Positions 24,888 through 33,596 of a stretch of 49,281 bases of DNA are shown in pieces. The position numbers and the translations under genes are program-made. Positions within the stretch are counted from its first letter, which is position 1; every line of letters starts with the position of its first letter. The notes beneath the pieces are model-generated. The model had not been told where the DNA came from and searched no databases. It saw nothing but the letters and a program-made list of their open reading frames with translations. This DNA is from Pseudomonas sp. (GTDB lineage: Bacteria > Pseudomonadota > Gammaproteobacteria > Pseudomonadales > Pseudomonadaceae): positions 1 to 49,281 of the forward strand of contig JAKUTK010000038.1 in NCBI GenBank assembly GCA_022448005.1, in the 5' to 3' direction.

Positions 24888-26849
24888 ATGCTGAAAAATA
24901 TTCCCCTGAGCGCGAAGCTCGTTCTCATTCTTGCGTGCCCGGTACTCGGTTTCCTTTGGCTGGCAAGCCTGTACATCGCTAACAGCTACGGCACGCTGAA
25001 ACAGATGGAGGACACGGTAGAGGCCAGCGTGGCCGCACAGACCGTCAGCCGCCTGATCACTGAACTGCAGCGTGAGCGCGGTGCCAGTGGGGTATACCTG
25101 GGGAGCCAGGGACGCACCATGGCGAAGCGGCTCCCCGGCATGCGCCAAGCTACCGACGACGCGTTGAATGCCGTGAAGGAGCTTGCCGCACGGGATGGCT
25201 CGCGCATAGGCCCTGTTTTGAAGGGCCTTGATGAGCTTTTGGCAACACGTTCGCAGGTCGACACCTTTGCGATCACCAACGTCGAGTCCGGTGCGCGCTT
25301 CACCGGCTACATCAGATCCCTGATCGGCTTCACACATGCGGTGGAACGCGGGGTGCAGGACGCCACGCTCGCAAGAGCACTCGGCAGCCTCAACCAGTTC
25401 ATCGAAATGAAGGAGCGTGCAGGTCGCGAGCGCGCAATGCTGGGTGTTGTCTTCGCTCAGGATCGCTTCGACGCGCCTCTGCTTGCATCCTTCAGCCGGA
25501 ACCTCGGTGAATTCTCTGCCTATATGGAAGGCTTCCGTCGTGCGGCGGCGGAGGCTTTTACCCGTGCGTTGGACGAAAAATTGCAGCAGCCGAGCGCGCT
25601 CGAAGTCGCTCGGTTGCAACGCTTGGCTTTTGAGGTGCCGATTGGCCAAAGCCTGGGCATTGACAGCGAAAAGTGGTTCGAGACCGCCACCAACCGGATC
25701 AATCTCATGGGTGAGCTGGAACAGGCACTGGCTCAGGACGTCGGGACCCTGGCCGCTCAGGCGCGCGACGAGGCTCAGAGCGCCTTGTGGATGACCGTCT
25801 CAGCGGTGGTCATTGCGCTGTTGTTTGTGGTTGGCCTGTCCCTACTGATCATTCGCAACATCAAACTGGCCGTGCGGGATGTCAATCAGGCGCTGCTGGC
25901 ACTGTCGGCGCGGGATCTGACGGCCAAGGCCCACTACGAGGGCAAGGACGAGTTCGGCGAGATCTCACGCAACCTCAACCTCATGGCGATGGAGCTGCAG
26001 CAGGTCGTTCAAGAGATCAGTAACGCAACGGCGCAGGTGGCGACCGCCGCCGAGGAGTCATCCGCAGTCACGGTACAAACGAGCGAGAGCATCGATCGGC
26101 AGCGTCAGGGAACCGAGCTGGTGGTGACCGCGATAAACGAAATGAGCGCGACCGTGCGCGATGTGGCCAGGAGCACAAACGATGCGGCCGAACTGTCGCA
26201 GCAGCTCAATGCCAATACCGCTCAAGGGCGAGCCGAGGTCGAAAGCACCATTGGCCTCATCCGTCAGCTCTCTGACCAAGCTGACCAGACGGCAAGCATC
26301 ATCGCGGACCTGAAGCGCGAGAGCGATTCCATCTCGTCTGTGCTGGATGTGATCCGGGGGATTGCCGACCAGACGAACCTGCTGGCGCTCAACGCCGCCA
26401 TCGAAGCCGCCCGAGCGGGCGAGCACGGGCGTGGGTTTGCGGTCGTCGCGTCCGAGGTACGGACGCTTGCGCAGAAGACACAGGAATCCACCGGCAGCAT
26501 TCAGGAGATGATCGCCAACCTCCAGGGCGGCGCTGACCGGGCGGCTCGCTCGATGCAGGAAACACTTGTCAAAGCGCAGAACGGCTCCAGCAACATTGGC
26601 CGAGCAGGTGAGTTGCTCGCAGAGATAGCCGAAGGTGTTTCGGCGATCAGTGATCGCAACCTGCAGATCGCCACGGCGGCGGAGGAGCAGAGCGCGGTGG
26701 CCGAAGACATCAATCGCAACATCGTCGAAATCAACGATGTGGCGATTCAGGTGAGCGCGGGCGCAGAACAGACGGCCACGACCAGTCTGGAGCTCGCCCG
26801 CCTGGCTGAACAACAGCAACAGCTCGTGGGACGGTTCAAGGTTGCTTGA
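24888..26849 (+). CDS. NIT-domain methyl-accepting chemotaxis protein
   Basis: This 653-residue chemoreceptor has TM1 at about 9-29 and a periplasmic all-helical NIT (nitrate/nitrite-sensing) domain at about 45-290, with [20 protein letters not shown] as the family's Arg-rich motif. TM2 (about 300-322), HAMP and a methylation/signalling domain follow, with the highly conserved hairpin [36 protein letters not shown] place the start at the ATG at 24888, which begins a basic-hydrophobic signal anchor ([21 protein letters not shown]). An upstream in-frame start at 24816 would add a Cys-rich leader with no family support. A nitrate-type ligand is likely from the domain but unproven. Confidence 0.92.
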   Translation: MLKNIPLSAKLVLILACPVLGFLWLASLYIANSYGTLKQMEDTVEASVAAQTVSRLITELQRERGASGVYLGSQGRTMAKRLPGMRQATDDALNAVKELAARDGSRIGPVLKGLDELLATRSQVDTFAITNVESGARFTGYIRSLIGFTHAVERGVQDATLARALGSLNQFIEMKERAGRERAMLGVVFAQDRFDAPLLASFSRNLGEFSAYMEGFRRAAAEAFTRALDEKLQQPSALEVARLQRLAFEVPIGQSLGIDSEKWFETATNRINLMGELEQALAQDVGTLAAQARDEAQSALWMTVSAVVIALLFVVGLSLLIIRNIKLAVRDVNQALLALSARDLTAKAHYEGKDEFGEISRNLNLMAMELQQVVQEISNATAQVATAAEESSAVTVQTSESIDRQRQGTELVVTAINEMSATVRDVARSTNDAAELSQQLNANTAQGRAEVESTIGLIRQLSDQADQTASIIADLKRESDSISSVLDVIRGIADQTNLLALNAAIEAARAGEHGRGFAVVASEVRTLAQKTQESTGSIQEMIANLQGGADRAARSMQETLVKAQNGSSNIGRAGELLAEIAEGVSAISDRNLQIATAAEEQSAVAEDINRNIVEINDVAIQVSAGAEQTATTSLELARLAEQQQQLVGRFKVA

Positions 26850-27287
26850 GCCGCGAGACTGCGGTGTCACCTCGTTGCCGAAAAGCAGCCGCTCGAAACT
26901 TTAGTGGGGCCGTACCGCAGGCGGAGCTATCCGTAACGCGTTGCAGTGCGTTCCACTGTAGGGCGGTAGCCGCTTTGATGAGGCGGAGCGTATTTTCTGC
27001 AGTAGTGGTTCGATATTCGGCTAATTGCTTTCGTATGCGTTGGGCTGCTGTAGGTCGATACGAAGTCCGCGAGGTGCCCCCATCGGCCAGGAGCTGTCGT
27101 TCCCCTCTTGCTATGGCAATTGCCGGAACGCTCAGTGTTTAGTTGACCGAAGTACGGTCCTCGACACGCCCAGGACGGTAGTCTATGGTTGCCGTCGTTT
27201 AGCTATCTCCTTAGAGAGTTTCAGCGCCTCACTCTTAATTAACAGCATTACTACTAGCCCATAAAATCGGTTCAAGGAAGAGAATTT
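26850..27287. other. Intergenic region upstream of the OLD nuclease
   Basis: These 438 bases have no supportable gene. The last 50 bases are clearly A+T-richer (TTAATTAACAGCATTACTACT) and end in AAGGAAGAG, the ribosome site for the OLD gene, which marks the left edge of a compositional change. I found no flanking direct repeats, tRNA or integrase remnants. Confidence 0.45.
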
Positions 27288-29081
27288 ATGCGACTTCACA
27301 GGCTTTCGATTAACGGTTTCAAGCGTTTGCACACTGCTGAAGTTGAATTTGGTAATGCGACGTTTCTGATCGGCGCCAACAATGCGGGGAAGAGTTCAGT
27401 ACTCAAGGCCATTGGATGGCTGCTGTCGAACAGCAAACGTATGGATATCGAATGCTTCTGCTCCGAACTCGATGAGGAAACAGGCGAGACGAAAGCTACT
27501 TGCGACACTGTGGTTCTAGAGGCGGAGTTCAGAAATGTCCCTGACGCGGCTTCCATGTGGCGTGGATTCAAAGGGCGCATCTTCTCGTATGACGCGAAAG
27601 ACACCGGAGAAACTGGGAAAAGCATTTTCTATCGAAAAACCTACAAGATCCTCGAAGATGTCAAGATCGAGCTGAAGACCCTTAAACGAACTGTGAAACC
27701 AGAGTTTGAAGGTTTGCAAAAACCTGCCGACTTTATCGCCGCTGGGGCCCCCGCAGAGCTGATCATTGAGAGCTTTCCGGTATTAGACAAGAAAATCTCC
27801 GCTAGCGAGCGAGATAAGCTGGAACTCATCGACGACCTGTGGGAAACCATTGACGAAGAGGTGTGGGCGCTTAATCCAGGCGGCATTGGTAGCGTCGTTC
27901 TCTCTAAGCTACCTTCCATCCTTATCATCCCGGCGGACGCCGCATCTCACGAAATCGATCAGAAAAGTGGTGTGCTACAGAAAATTCTGCACGAACTATT
28001 TAAGGATGTCCGTGAAAGCTCCGCCAATTACAAAGATGCCCAAGCATGCCTGAGCCTGCTTGCCAAAGAGCTTGATCCCAGTGATGCTGGCTCAGAGTTT
28101 GGCAAGATGATGGGGGAGTTGAACACTGTCCTTGGTGGTGTCTTCCCAGAGTCTCGCATCTACGCTGCAGCTGACCTCTCAAGCCCAGATGCACTCGTCC
28201 CTACGTTCGCAATTGAAATGTCCAGCAACATCCGCACAAGCGTCGCCAACCAGGGGACGGGCATGGTTCGCGCAGCAGTGTTCGGGCTGTTGCGGTTTAG
28301 GCAGCAATGGCTGAAACGCCGGGAAGGTAACGATGAGCGCGGACTCATCATTGGCTTTGAAGAACCAGAGATTTACCTGCATCCGAGTGCTGCTAACCAG
28401 ATGCGGGATCTGATTTACGACCTTTCCGATCAGAACTCTCAAATAGTTGCCACCACTCACTCGCCCTACCTGATCGACCTTTCCCGTAAGCCAAAACAAG
28501 TCCTCAATCGCTTTCAATACGAAAAAGGGCATACCAGCGTGCTTCCATTTTCCGTATCCGAGGAGTTCATCAAGCTGCAAAGCAATGATAAAGATCATGT
28601 AAAAATGCTTATCAAGCTTGACGATCATGTGTCGCGGATCTTCTTCACTCGTCGAGTATTGGTCGTCGAAGGCGATACAGAAGAGGTCGTCATTAAAGAG
28701 GCCATTCGCAGAATGCCGCCGGAAATGAAGTCACTCGTCCTTTCTGGAAGCGAAATGGTCAAGGCTAGAGGTAAAGCCTCCATTATTGGATTGGTTAAAT
28801 ACCTGCGCGCGCTCAATGTGGATTTCTTTGTCATTCATGATCGCGACAAAGGCACTGAAGGGGCGGAGAAGTTTAATGAGCCGATCAGGGCAGCAGTGGG
28901 CAATGACGAAAGGTTAATCCTTCTAGAGGAGTGCATAGAAGATTTTCTCGGTTACGCAGCGCCAGGCTCTGAAAAGCCCTTCAATGCCTACAAGCGTACT
29001 CTTGAGTGGGGAGAAGGCTGGGAAGGTGTTCCTGACCAGCTAAAAAAACTGCTATCCGACGTCTACGCTCCATTGATTTGA
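27288..29081 (+). CDS. OLD-family ATP-dependent nuclease (AAA ATPase-TOPRIM)
   Basis: This 597-residue protein has an SMC/ABC-like ATPase domain with Walker A GANNAGKSS (29-37), a signature/Walker B region LIIGFEEPEIYLHPSAANQ and the switch THSPYLIDL, followed by a TOPRIM nuclease domain with VVEGDTEE (E461) and IHDRDKG (D518). This is the layout of OLD nucleases (P2 Old, GajA). The next gene is not a UvrD-type helicase but topoisomerase III, so it is a stand-alone (class 1) OLD rather than Gabija. Codon use is A+T-richer than its neighbours, suggesting horizontal gain. An antiphage or DNA-processing role is likely from the family, not shown. Confidence 0.9.
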   Translation: MRLHRLSINGFKRLHTAEVEFGNATFLIGANNAGKSSVLKAIGWLLSNSKRMDIECFCSELDEETGETKATCDTVVLEAEFRNVPDAASMWRGFKGRIFSYDAKDTGETGKSIFYRKTYKILEDVKIELKTLKRTVKPEFEGLQKPADFIAAGAPAELIIESFPVLDKKISASERDKLELIDDLWETIDEEVWALNPGGIGSVVLSKLPSILIIPADAASHEIDQKSGVLQKILHELFKDVRESSANYKDAQACLSLLAKELDPSDAGSEFGKMMGELNTVLGGVFPESRIYAAADLSSPDALVPTFAIEMSSNIRTSVANQGTGMVRAAVFGLLRFRQQWLKRREGNDERGLIIGFEEPEIYLHPSAANQMRDLIYDLSDQNSQIVATTHSPYLIDLSRKPKQVLNRFQYEKGHTSVLPFSVSEEFIKLQSNDKDHVKMLIKLDDHVSRIFFTRRVLVVEGDTEEVVIKEAIRRMPPEMKSLVLSGSEMVKARGKASIIGLVKYLRALNVDFFVIHDRDKGTEGAEKFNEPIRAAVGNDERLILLEECIEDFLGYAAPGSEKPFNAYKRTLEWGEGWEGVPDQLKKLLSDVYAPLI

Positions 29082-29173
29082 TTGCGGCTGGCCGTTACTG
29101 ACCGATTATGGCCGAAAGCAGACCTTAGTCATTCCAAACCACACTGGGTTTCACCGTCATCAGTATTAAGGGT

Positions 29174-29189
29174 CTGTATATCCATACAG
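29174..29189. promoter_or_regulatory. LexA/SOS box upstream of topB
   Basis: CTGTATATCCATACAG matches the gamma-proteobacterial LexA consensus (CTGT-N8-ACAG, A+T-rich centre) with both half-sites perfect. A -10-like GATAAT (29189-29194) overlaps its right edge, with a poor -35 (TTAAGG) at the expected distance, so LexA would block this promoter. It lies 70 bases before the topB start. Inference: topB is SOS-inducible in this strain. Confidence 0.75.
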
Positions 29190-29258
29190 ATAATTCTTGC
29201 CTGCCACGTTGTCGCTGCGCATGCTAGTCAGCATGGAAAATGACCCAGTGACGACGTG

Positions 29259-31205
29259 ATGCGGCTGTTTCTCTGCGAAAAACCTTCTCAAGCCAAAGAT
29301 ATCGCTCAGGTGCTCGGCGCCTCTCGGCGGGGCGATGGCTGTTGGCTCGGTGCGGGCGTCACCGTCACCTGGTGCATCGGCCATCTGTTGGAAACCGCAC
29401 CGCCGGACAGTTATGACGCGCGTTACAAGCGCTGGGTGCTCGCTGATCTGCCGATCGTGCCCGAGCGCTGGAAGATGCTGGTCAAGCCCAAGACGGCGAG
29501 CCAGTACAAGGCGGTGAAGCGGCTGCTGGGCGAAGCCAGTGAACTGGTGATCGCCACCGACGCCGATCGCGAAGGGGAGATGATCGCCCGCGAACTGGTG
29601 GAGCATTGCCGTTACCGAGGGCCGATCCAGCGACTGTGGCTATCGGCGCTGGATGACGCTTCGATTCGCAAGGCCCTTGGCGGGCTGCGCGCGGGTGCCG
29701 AGACCTTCAACCTCTATCAGTCGGCTTTGGGTCGCTCCCGCGCCGATTGGCTGATCGGTATGAACATGAGCCGACTGTTCACCCTGCTCGGGCGGCAGTC
29801 CGGCTACCAGGGTGTACTACCGGTTGGTCGGGTGCAGACGCCGACGCTGCGGCTGGTGGTCGACCGTGACCGCAGTATTGCCGACTTCGTACCGCAGCCA
29901 TTCTGGGCCATCGAGGTACAGCTTTTGGGTGACGATCCGCTTCCCTTTACCGCGCAGTGGCGCGCGCCGGAGGCGCACAGCGATGATCAGGGGCGTTGCC
30001 TCGACCAGGCGTTGGCGCAGCGAGCGGCCGAGGTCATGCGCGCGGCTGGCAGCGCTCGGTTGCAACGACTCAAGACCGAACGCATGCGCGAAGCGGCGCC
30101 GTTGCCGTTCGATCTGGGCACCCTGCAGGAAATCTGCTCGAAGAAGCTCGGCCTGGGCGCTCAGGAAACGCTGGATATCGCCCAGACGCTCTACGAAACC
30201 CACAAGCTCATCACCTATCCGCGCAGCGATTGTGGCTACCTGCCGGTGAGTCAGCACAGCGAAGCGCCGGGCATTCTGGCCGCGTTGGCGCAGGCCGATC
30301 CATCCCTCGGCGAGCTCGCGCCGCACCTTGATCCCCGACGTAAGTCGCGCGCCTGGAACGACGCCAAGGTCGGCGCGCACCACGGCATCATCCCCACGGC
30401 AGCGGCTCGCGGCTTCGAACGGCTGACTGGCAAACCCCGGGCGGTCTATACGCTGATCCGTGCGCGTTATCTGGCGCAGTTTCTGCCCGCGCATGAATAC
30501 GATCGCACCCAGGCGGATTTCGACTGTGCCGGCCAGGCGCTGCGGGCCGTCGGCAAGCAGATCGTCGAACCGGGCTGGAAGCGCGCCTTGCCCGAGGCGC
30601 TGGCGGCCAATCGCGGCCGTGAGGCTCCAGGGCCGCAGACACTTCCGGCGTTGCGTGAGGGGCAGATATGCCCGATCCACGACCTGACCTTCAAGGACCT
30701 CTGGACGCAGCCGCCCAAGCCCTTCACCGAAGGTGATCTGATCAAGGCGATGAAGAACGTTGCCAAGCTGGTGGACGATCCCAAGCTGAAACAGAAGCTC
30801 AAGGACACCACCGGCATCGGCACCGAGGCGACGCGCGCCGGCATCATCCAGGGTCTGCTCGACCGCGGCTATCTGACCAAACAGGGCAAGGCGTTGGCGG
30901 CAACACCTGCAGCCTTCAGCCTGATCGATGCGGTGCCGCGCGCCATTGCCGACCCCGGCACTACGGCGATATGGGAACAGGCGCTGGACATGGTGCAAAG
31001 CGGCGAAATGAGCCTGGACGAATTCGTCAGCAAGCAATCGGCGTGGATGAGCAAGCAGGTCGAGCGCTGTAAGGGCGTGCGACTGACCATCAGCGGGCCC
31101 GCCGCGCCTGCCGGTCGCGGCGCACCCTGGAAAAAGCGCAAGGGCGCGGGCCGCAAAGCCGCACCGAAGACGCGCCGCGCTGCGAAGTCACCCAGCCCCG
31201 CATGA
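29259..31205 (+). CDS. topB: DNA topoisomerase III
   Basis: This type IA topoisomerase of 648 residues decatenates and unlinks single-stranded DNA, with RecQ in recombination. The TOPRIM domain opens the protein (MRLFLCEKPSQAKDIA; DADREGEMIA), and the active-site Tyr is Y320 in ITYPRSDCGYLP. The KDTTGIGTEATRAGIIQGL segment is typical of TopB. The C-terminus is a basic Lys/Arg/Ala tail instead of zinc fingers. A GTG directly precedes the ATG at 29259, so the protein may start one codon earlier; no strong ribosome site is visible. The LexA-type box at 29174 implies damage-inducible expression. Length is normal for the family (about 650). Confidence 0.95.
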   Translation: MRLFLCEKPSQAKDIAQVLGASRRGDGCWLGAGVTVTWCIGHLLETAPPDSYDARYKRWVLADLPIVPERWKMLVKPKTASQYKAVKRLLGEASELVIATDADREGEMIARELVEHCRYRGPIQRLWLSALDDASIRKALGGLRAGAETFNLYQSALGRSRADWLIGMNMSRLFTLLGRQSGYQGVLPVGRVQTPTLRLVVDRDRSIADFVPQPFWAIEVQLLGDDPLPFTAQWRAPEAHSDDQGRCLDQALAQRAAEVMRAAGSARLQRLKTERMREAAPLPFDLGTLQEICSKKLGLGAQETLDIAQTLYETHKLITYPRSDCGYLPVSQHSEAPGILAALAQADPSLGELAPHLDPRRKSRAWNDAKVGAHHGIIPTAAARGFERLTGKPRAVYTLIRARYLAQFLPAHEYDRTQADFDCAGQALRAVGKQIVEPGWKRALPEALAANRGREAPGPQTLPALREGQICPIHDLTFKDLWTQPPKPFTEGDLIKAMKNVAKLVDDPKLKQKLKDTTGIGTEATRAGIIQGLLDRGYLTKQGKALAATPAAFSLIDAVPRAIADPGTTAIWEQALDMVQSGEMSLDEFVSKQSAWMSKQVERCKGVRLTISGPAAPAGRGAPWKKRKGAGRKAAPKTRRAAKSPSPA

Positions 31206-31224
31206 CGGTCTGCTATCCGGCACA

Positions 31225-31527
31225 CTAGGTCTGCAAGAGGTAATAGCAGGCGCTACCCAGCACCGCCGTGACGATCAGCCCCAGTCGTGTTGCCACAGCG
31301 ATGCCCGCCACCAGCGCCAATGCAACGGTGGCGGCGAGCGGTGCCTTGGCGGCCTCGCTGTAGAGAATGTACACCGCGAAGTTGATGAACACGGCGGTCG
31401 GCAGCACGCGCTCAAGAATGCGCCGGATCGCGTCACTCAGGTCGAGCGTGACGAACACCGGCAGGATGCGCACCAGGCAACTGGTGGCGAACAGCGCCGC
31501 AATGGCCAGCAGCACGGACGTGTTCAT
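31225..31527 (-). CDS. azlD: AzlD-family branched-chain amino acid export subunit
   Basis: This 100-residue, almost wholly hydrophobic protein with three to four predicted helices contains the AzlD features FVTLDLSDAIRRILERVLPTAVFINFAVY. It is the small partner of the AzlC exporter. Its ATG overlaps the azlC stop by 4 bases. The stop lies only 20 bases from the convergent topB stop. Confidence 0.9.
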   Translation of the reverse strand: MNTSVLLAIAALFATSCLVRILPVFVTLDLSDAIRRILERVLPTAVFINFAVYILYSEAAKAPLAATVALALVAGIAVATRLGLIVTAVLGSACYYLLQT

Positions 31528-32219
31528 GAGCGCACCCGCGCCAGTACGCAGGTAGCGAGCAGCACGCTGGGAATCCAGAAATACAGCGGCCCGAGCAGCA
31601 TGATCAGCGCCACGGCGACCAGCGTGCAGAGCGCGACGGCCAGCAACAAACGAACATGGCTGGCGCTGAGTTGGGGCAGGCGTGAGCGGAGCTGGCTGGC
31701 AGAGAGGAACATCAACACGACGCTTGCCGGGAAGCCCAGGTTCAGGTCGGCGGCGAGCCAGGTCGCCGGGATCAGATTGCCGATGACGGCACCTGCCACG
31801 CCGGCAACCACCCAGGTGAGGAACAGCGTGGCGCGGATCACGGCCAGCGATGCCCAGTTGTCCTGTTCACTTTCGGTGGCATAGGCCTCGTCACCCAGCA
31901 TATGAGCGAGGAGCGCGCGTAGTCCCCAGGTTCGCGGCAGCCGTGAGGCCGATACATAGGCGATGGGCAGGTAGCGACTGTTGATCGAAGCGGTGAGCAG
32001 CAACATGGTGATGAACCCGGCGCCGGAATCGGCCAGCGGTAGCACGGCAAACTGGCCACTGCCGGTAAACCCCAACAGGCCTATCAGGGCGACTTCCAGC
32101 GGGCTCCAGTCCGAGCGGCCGGCTAGCACGCCAAACAACAGGCTGACCGGGATGATCGCCAGTGCGGCGGGTGCGACGCGGCGCAGGGCGTCGACGGGTC
32201 GGTGTGCGGTGGCTTCCAT
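31524..32219 (-). CDS. azlC: AzlC-family branched-chain amino acid export permease
   Basis: This 231-residue inner-membrane protein with about five helices matches AzlC: the LLFGVLAGRSDWSPLEVALIGLLGFTGSGQFAVL region, the NSRYLPIAYVSASRLPRTW segment and the HMLGDEAYATESEQ segment. With AzlD it exports branched-chain amino acids or analogues. AAGGA lies 9 bases before the ATG. It forms a two-gene operon with azlD, and no adjacent Lrp-type regulator is seen. Confidence 0.92.
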   Translation of the reverse strand: MEATAHRPVDALRRVAPAALAIIPVSLLFGVLAGRSDWSPLEVALIGLLGFTGSGQFAVLPLADSGAGFITMLLLTASINSRYLPIAYVSASRLPRTWGLRALLAHMLGDEAYATESEQDNWASLAVIRATLFLTWVVAGVAGAVIGNLIPATWLAADLNLGFPASVVLMFLSASQLRSRLPQLSASHVRLLLAVALCTLVAVALIMLLGPLYFWIPSVLLATCVLARVRS

Positions 32220-32404
32220 CTGTCGCTGTCCTTGATGGCTCGAAGGGTGCGCTCATCGCACCGGGCCGAACAGTCTAGATTGGACGCTTCGTTGCTGTCT
32301 TGGCTGCGGTAGCCAGCAAGCGAGGTCCGCCTGGTTGTCCATCGCTCCAGCAGGCGTGCCCGTTCGCGTTTAGAATGCGCGCGCCTTTTTCGAGACGATT
32401 GAAC

Positions 32405-33370
32405 ATGCAGCCTGATGCCCTCGCGACCCTCCAGCAGCACCTCAGCCAAGCCTTGTCCGAGGTGCCGGACGAAACCCGTCGGCTCTTTCATGGGCGCGGG
32501 CGCTGCTGGGCTGGGCTCGAGCACATCACGGTGGATTGGCTGCAGGGCGTGGTGCTGGTTTCGCTGTTCAGGGAGCCAGCTGCCGACGAGCTGGAGGCGC
32601 TGATCGGGATGCTGTCGGCGTTGACCGAGGCACAGCCTTGGCAATCGAGCGGGGCGCATACCCTCCTGCTGCAGCACCGCTACCTGCCGGACAGTCATAT
32701 GCAGCCGCTGCTTGGAGAGCCGCCCGAGGAGTGGGTGATCACCGAGGATGGCCTTCGCTACAAACTCGACCTGGGCATCAAACAAAACAATGGGCTGTTT
32801 CTCGACATGCGCTACGGCCGGCGCTGGGTCCGCCAGCAGGCGGGCGGCAAGCGTGTACTCAATTTGTTCGCCTACACCTGCGGCTTTTCCGTCGCTGCGA
32901 TCGCGGGTGACGCTGAGCATGTGGTCAATCTGGACATGGCACGCGCCGCGTTGAGTCGGGGTCGGGACAACCATCGGCTCAACGAGCATGACCTGAGCCG
33001 GGTCAGTTTCCTCGGCCACGAGCTGTTCAAGTCCTGGGGTAAGGTGAAGAAGACCGGCCCTTACGATCTGGTCATCATCGACCCGCCGTCTTTCCAGAAG
33101 GGCAGCTTTGCGCTGAGCCGCGATTACCAAAAGATTCTCAGACGTCTACCCGAGTTGCTCACCGAAAGCGGGACGGTGCTGGCCTGCATCAATGATCCGG
33201 ACACCGGCCCAGATTTCCTTATTCAGGGCATGGCAGCCGAAGCGTCGGAACTGGTGTTTCAGGAGCGCCTGGAAAACCCGCCGGAGTTTCCCGATATCAG
33301 CGAGGACAGTGGACTCAAGGCGATGGTGTTCAGGCGTCGGGCCGGCCCGGTGGTGCAAGCTTCCAAGTAG
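32405..33370 (+). CDS. RlmI/RlmK-type SAM-dependent rRNA methyltransferase-like protein
   Basis: This cytosolic methyltransferase of 321 residues is placed from the ATG at 32405; an upstream in-frame reading from 32300 is rejected because it overlaps the promoter and has no family support. It shows the class I SAM motif VLNLFAYTCGFSVAA, the acidic motif NLDMARAALSRGRDNHRLN, and the catalytic IIDPPSFQKGSF motif, the same DPPxF arrangement as RlmI and the C-terminal half of RlmKL. Target 23S C5 or G methylation is inferred from these motifs. The domain lacks the N-terminal PUA of RlmI, so it is a shorter paralogue. Confidence 0.85.
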   Translation: MQPDALATLQQHLSQALSEVPDETRRLFHGRGRCWAGLEHITVDWLQGVVLVSLFREPAADELEALIGMLSALTEAQPWQSSGAHTLLLQHRYLPDSHMQPLLGEPPEEWVITEDGLRYKLDLGIKQNNGLFLDMRYGRRWVRQQAGGKRVLNLFAYTCGFSVAAIAGDAEHVVNLDMARAALSRGRDNHRLNEHDLSRVSFLGHELFKSWGKVKKTGPYDLVIIDPPSFQKGSFALSRDYQKILRRLPELLTESGTVLACINDPDTGPDFLIQGMAAEASELVFQERLENPPEFPDISEDSGLKAMVFRRRAGPVVQASK

Positions 33371-33551
33371 ATTGCTCTGCTGGCCGAGCGCGCGCTTGGC
33401 TTAGAAGGCGCAGACGTGCGATCCGCATGCCGGTGGTCTTCGGAATGCGGGCGAAGCCTGCCAACTCGACTAGCTAACCGCACAATGCCTTGAACAAAAA
33501 AACCGCTGCGTCTCGGCTGGCCGCACGCCGTTGGGATTCGCCATGGGAAAC

Positions 33552-33580
33552 GAAACTGCCGGCGCTAGGCCGGCAGTTTC
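33552..33580. terminator. Bidirectional hairpin terminator between convergent genes
   Basis: GAAACTGCCGGC, loop GCTAG, then GCCGGCAGTTTC makes a perfect 12-bp stem located between the methyltransferase stop (33370) and the convergent csgA stop (33597). The A/T pairs at the stem base give a short T-tract in both directions, so it can serve both genes and is closest to csgA. Confidence 0.8.
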
Positions 33581-33596
33581 GATTGCAGTGCTGCGA

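Noticed and set aside
26990..27080. tRNA-like T-arm sequence (GTGGTTCGATATTC) in an intergenic gap
   Set aside because: No acceptor or anticodon stems can be built around it, and no CCA end is present.
29817..31037. 406-residue open frame antisense to topB
   Set aside because: No ribosome site and no family motif, and it lies wholly inside a well supported topB gene in a G+C-rich codon register that keeps the opposite frame open.
27288..31205. Gabija-type defence system
   Set aside because: The OLD-family gene is followed by topoisomerase III, not a UvrD/REP-type helicase (GajB), so the two-gene Gabija layout is absent.
32123..33130. 335-residue open frame antisense to the methyltransferase and AzlC genes
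   Set aside because: It spans the gap between two well supported genes in the antisense direction with no motifs and no start context.
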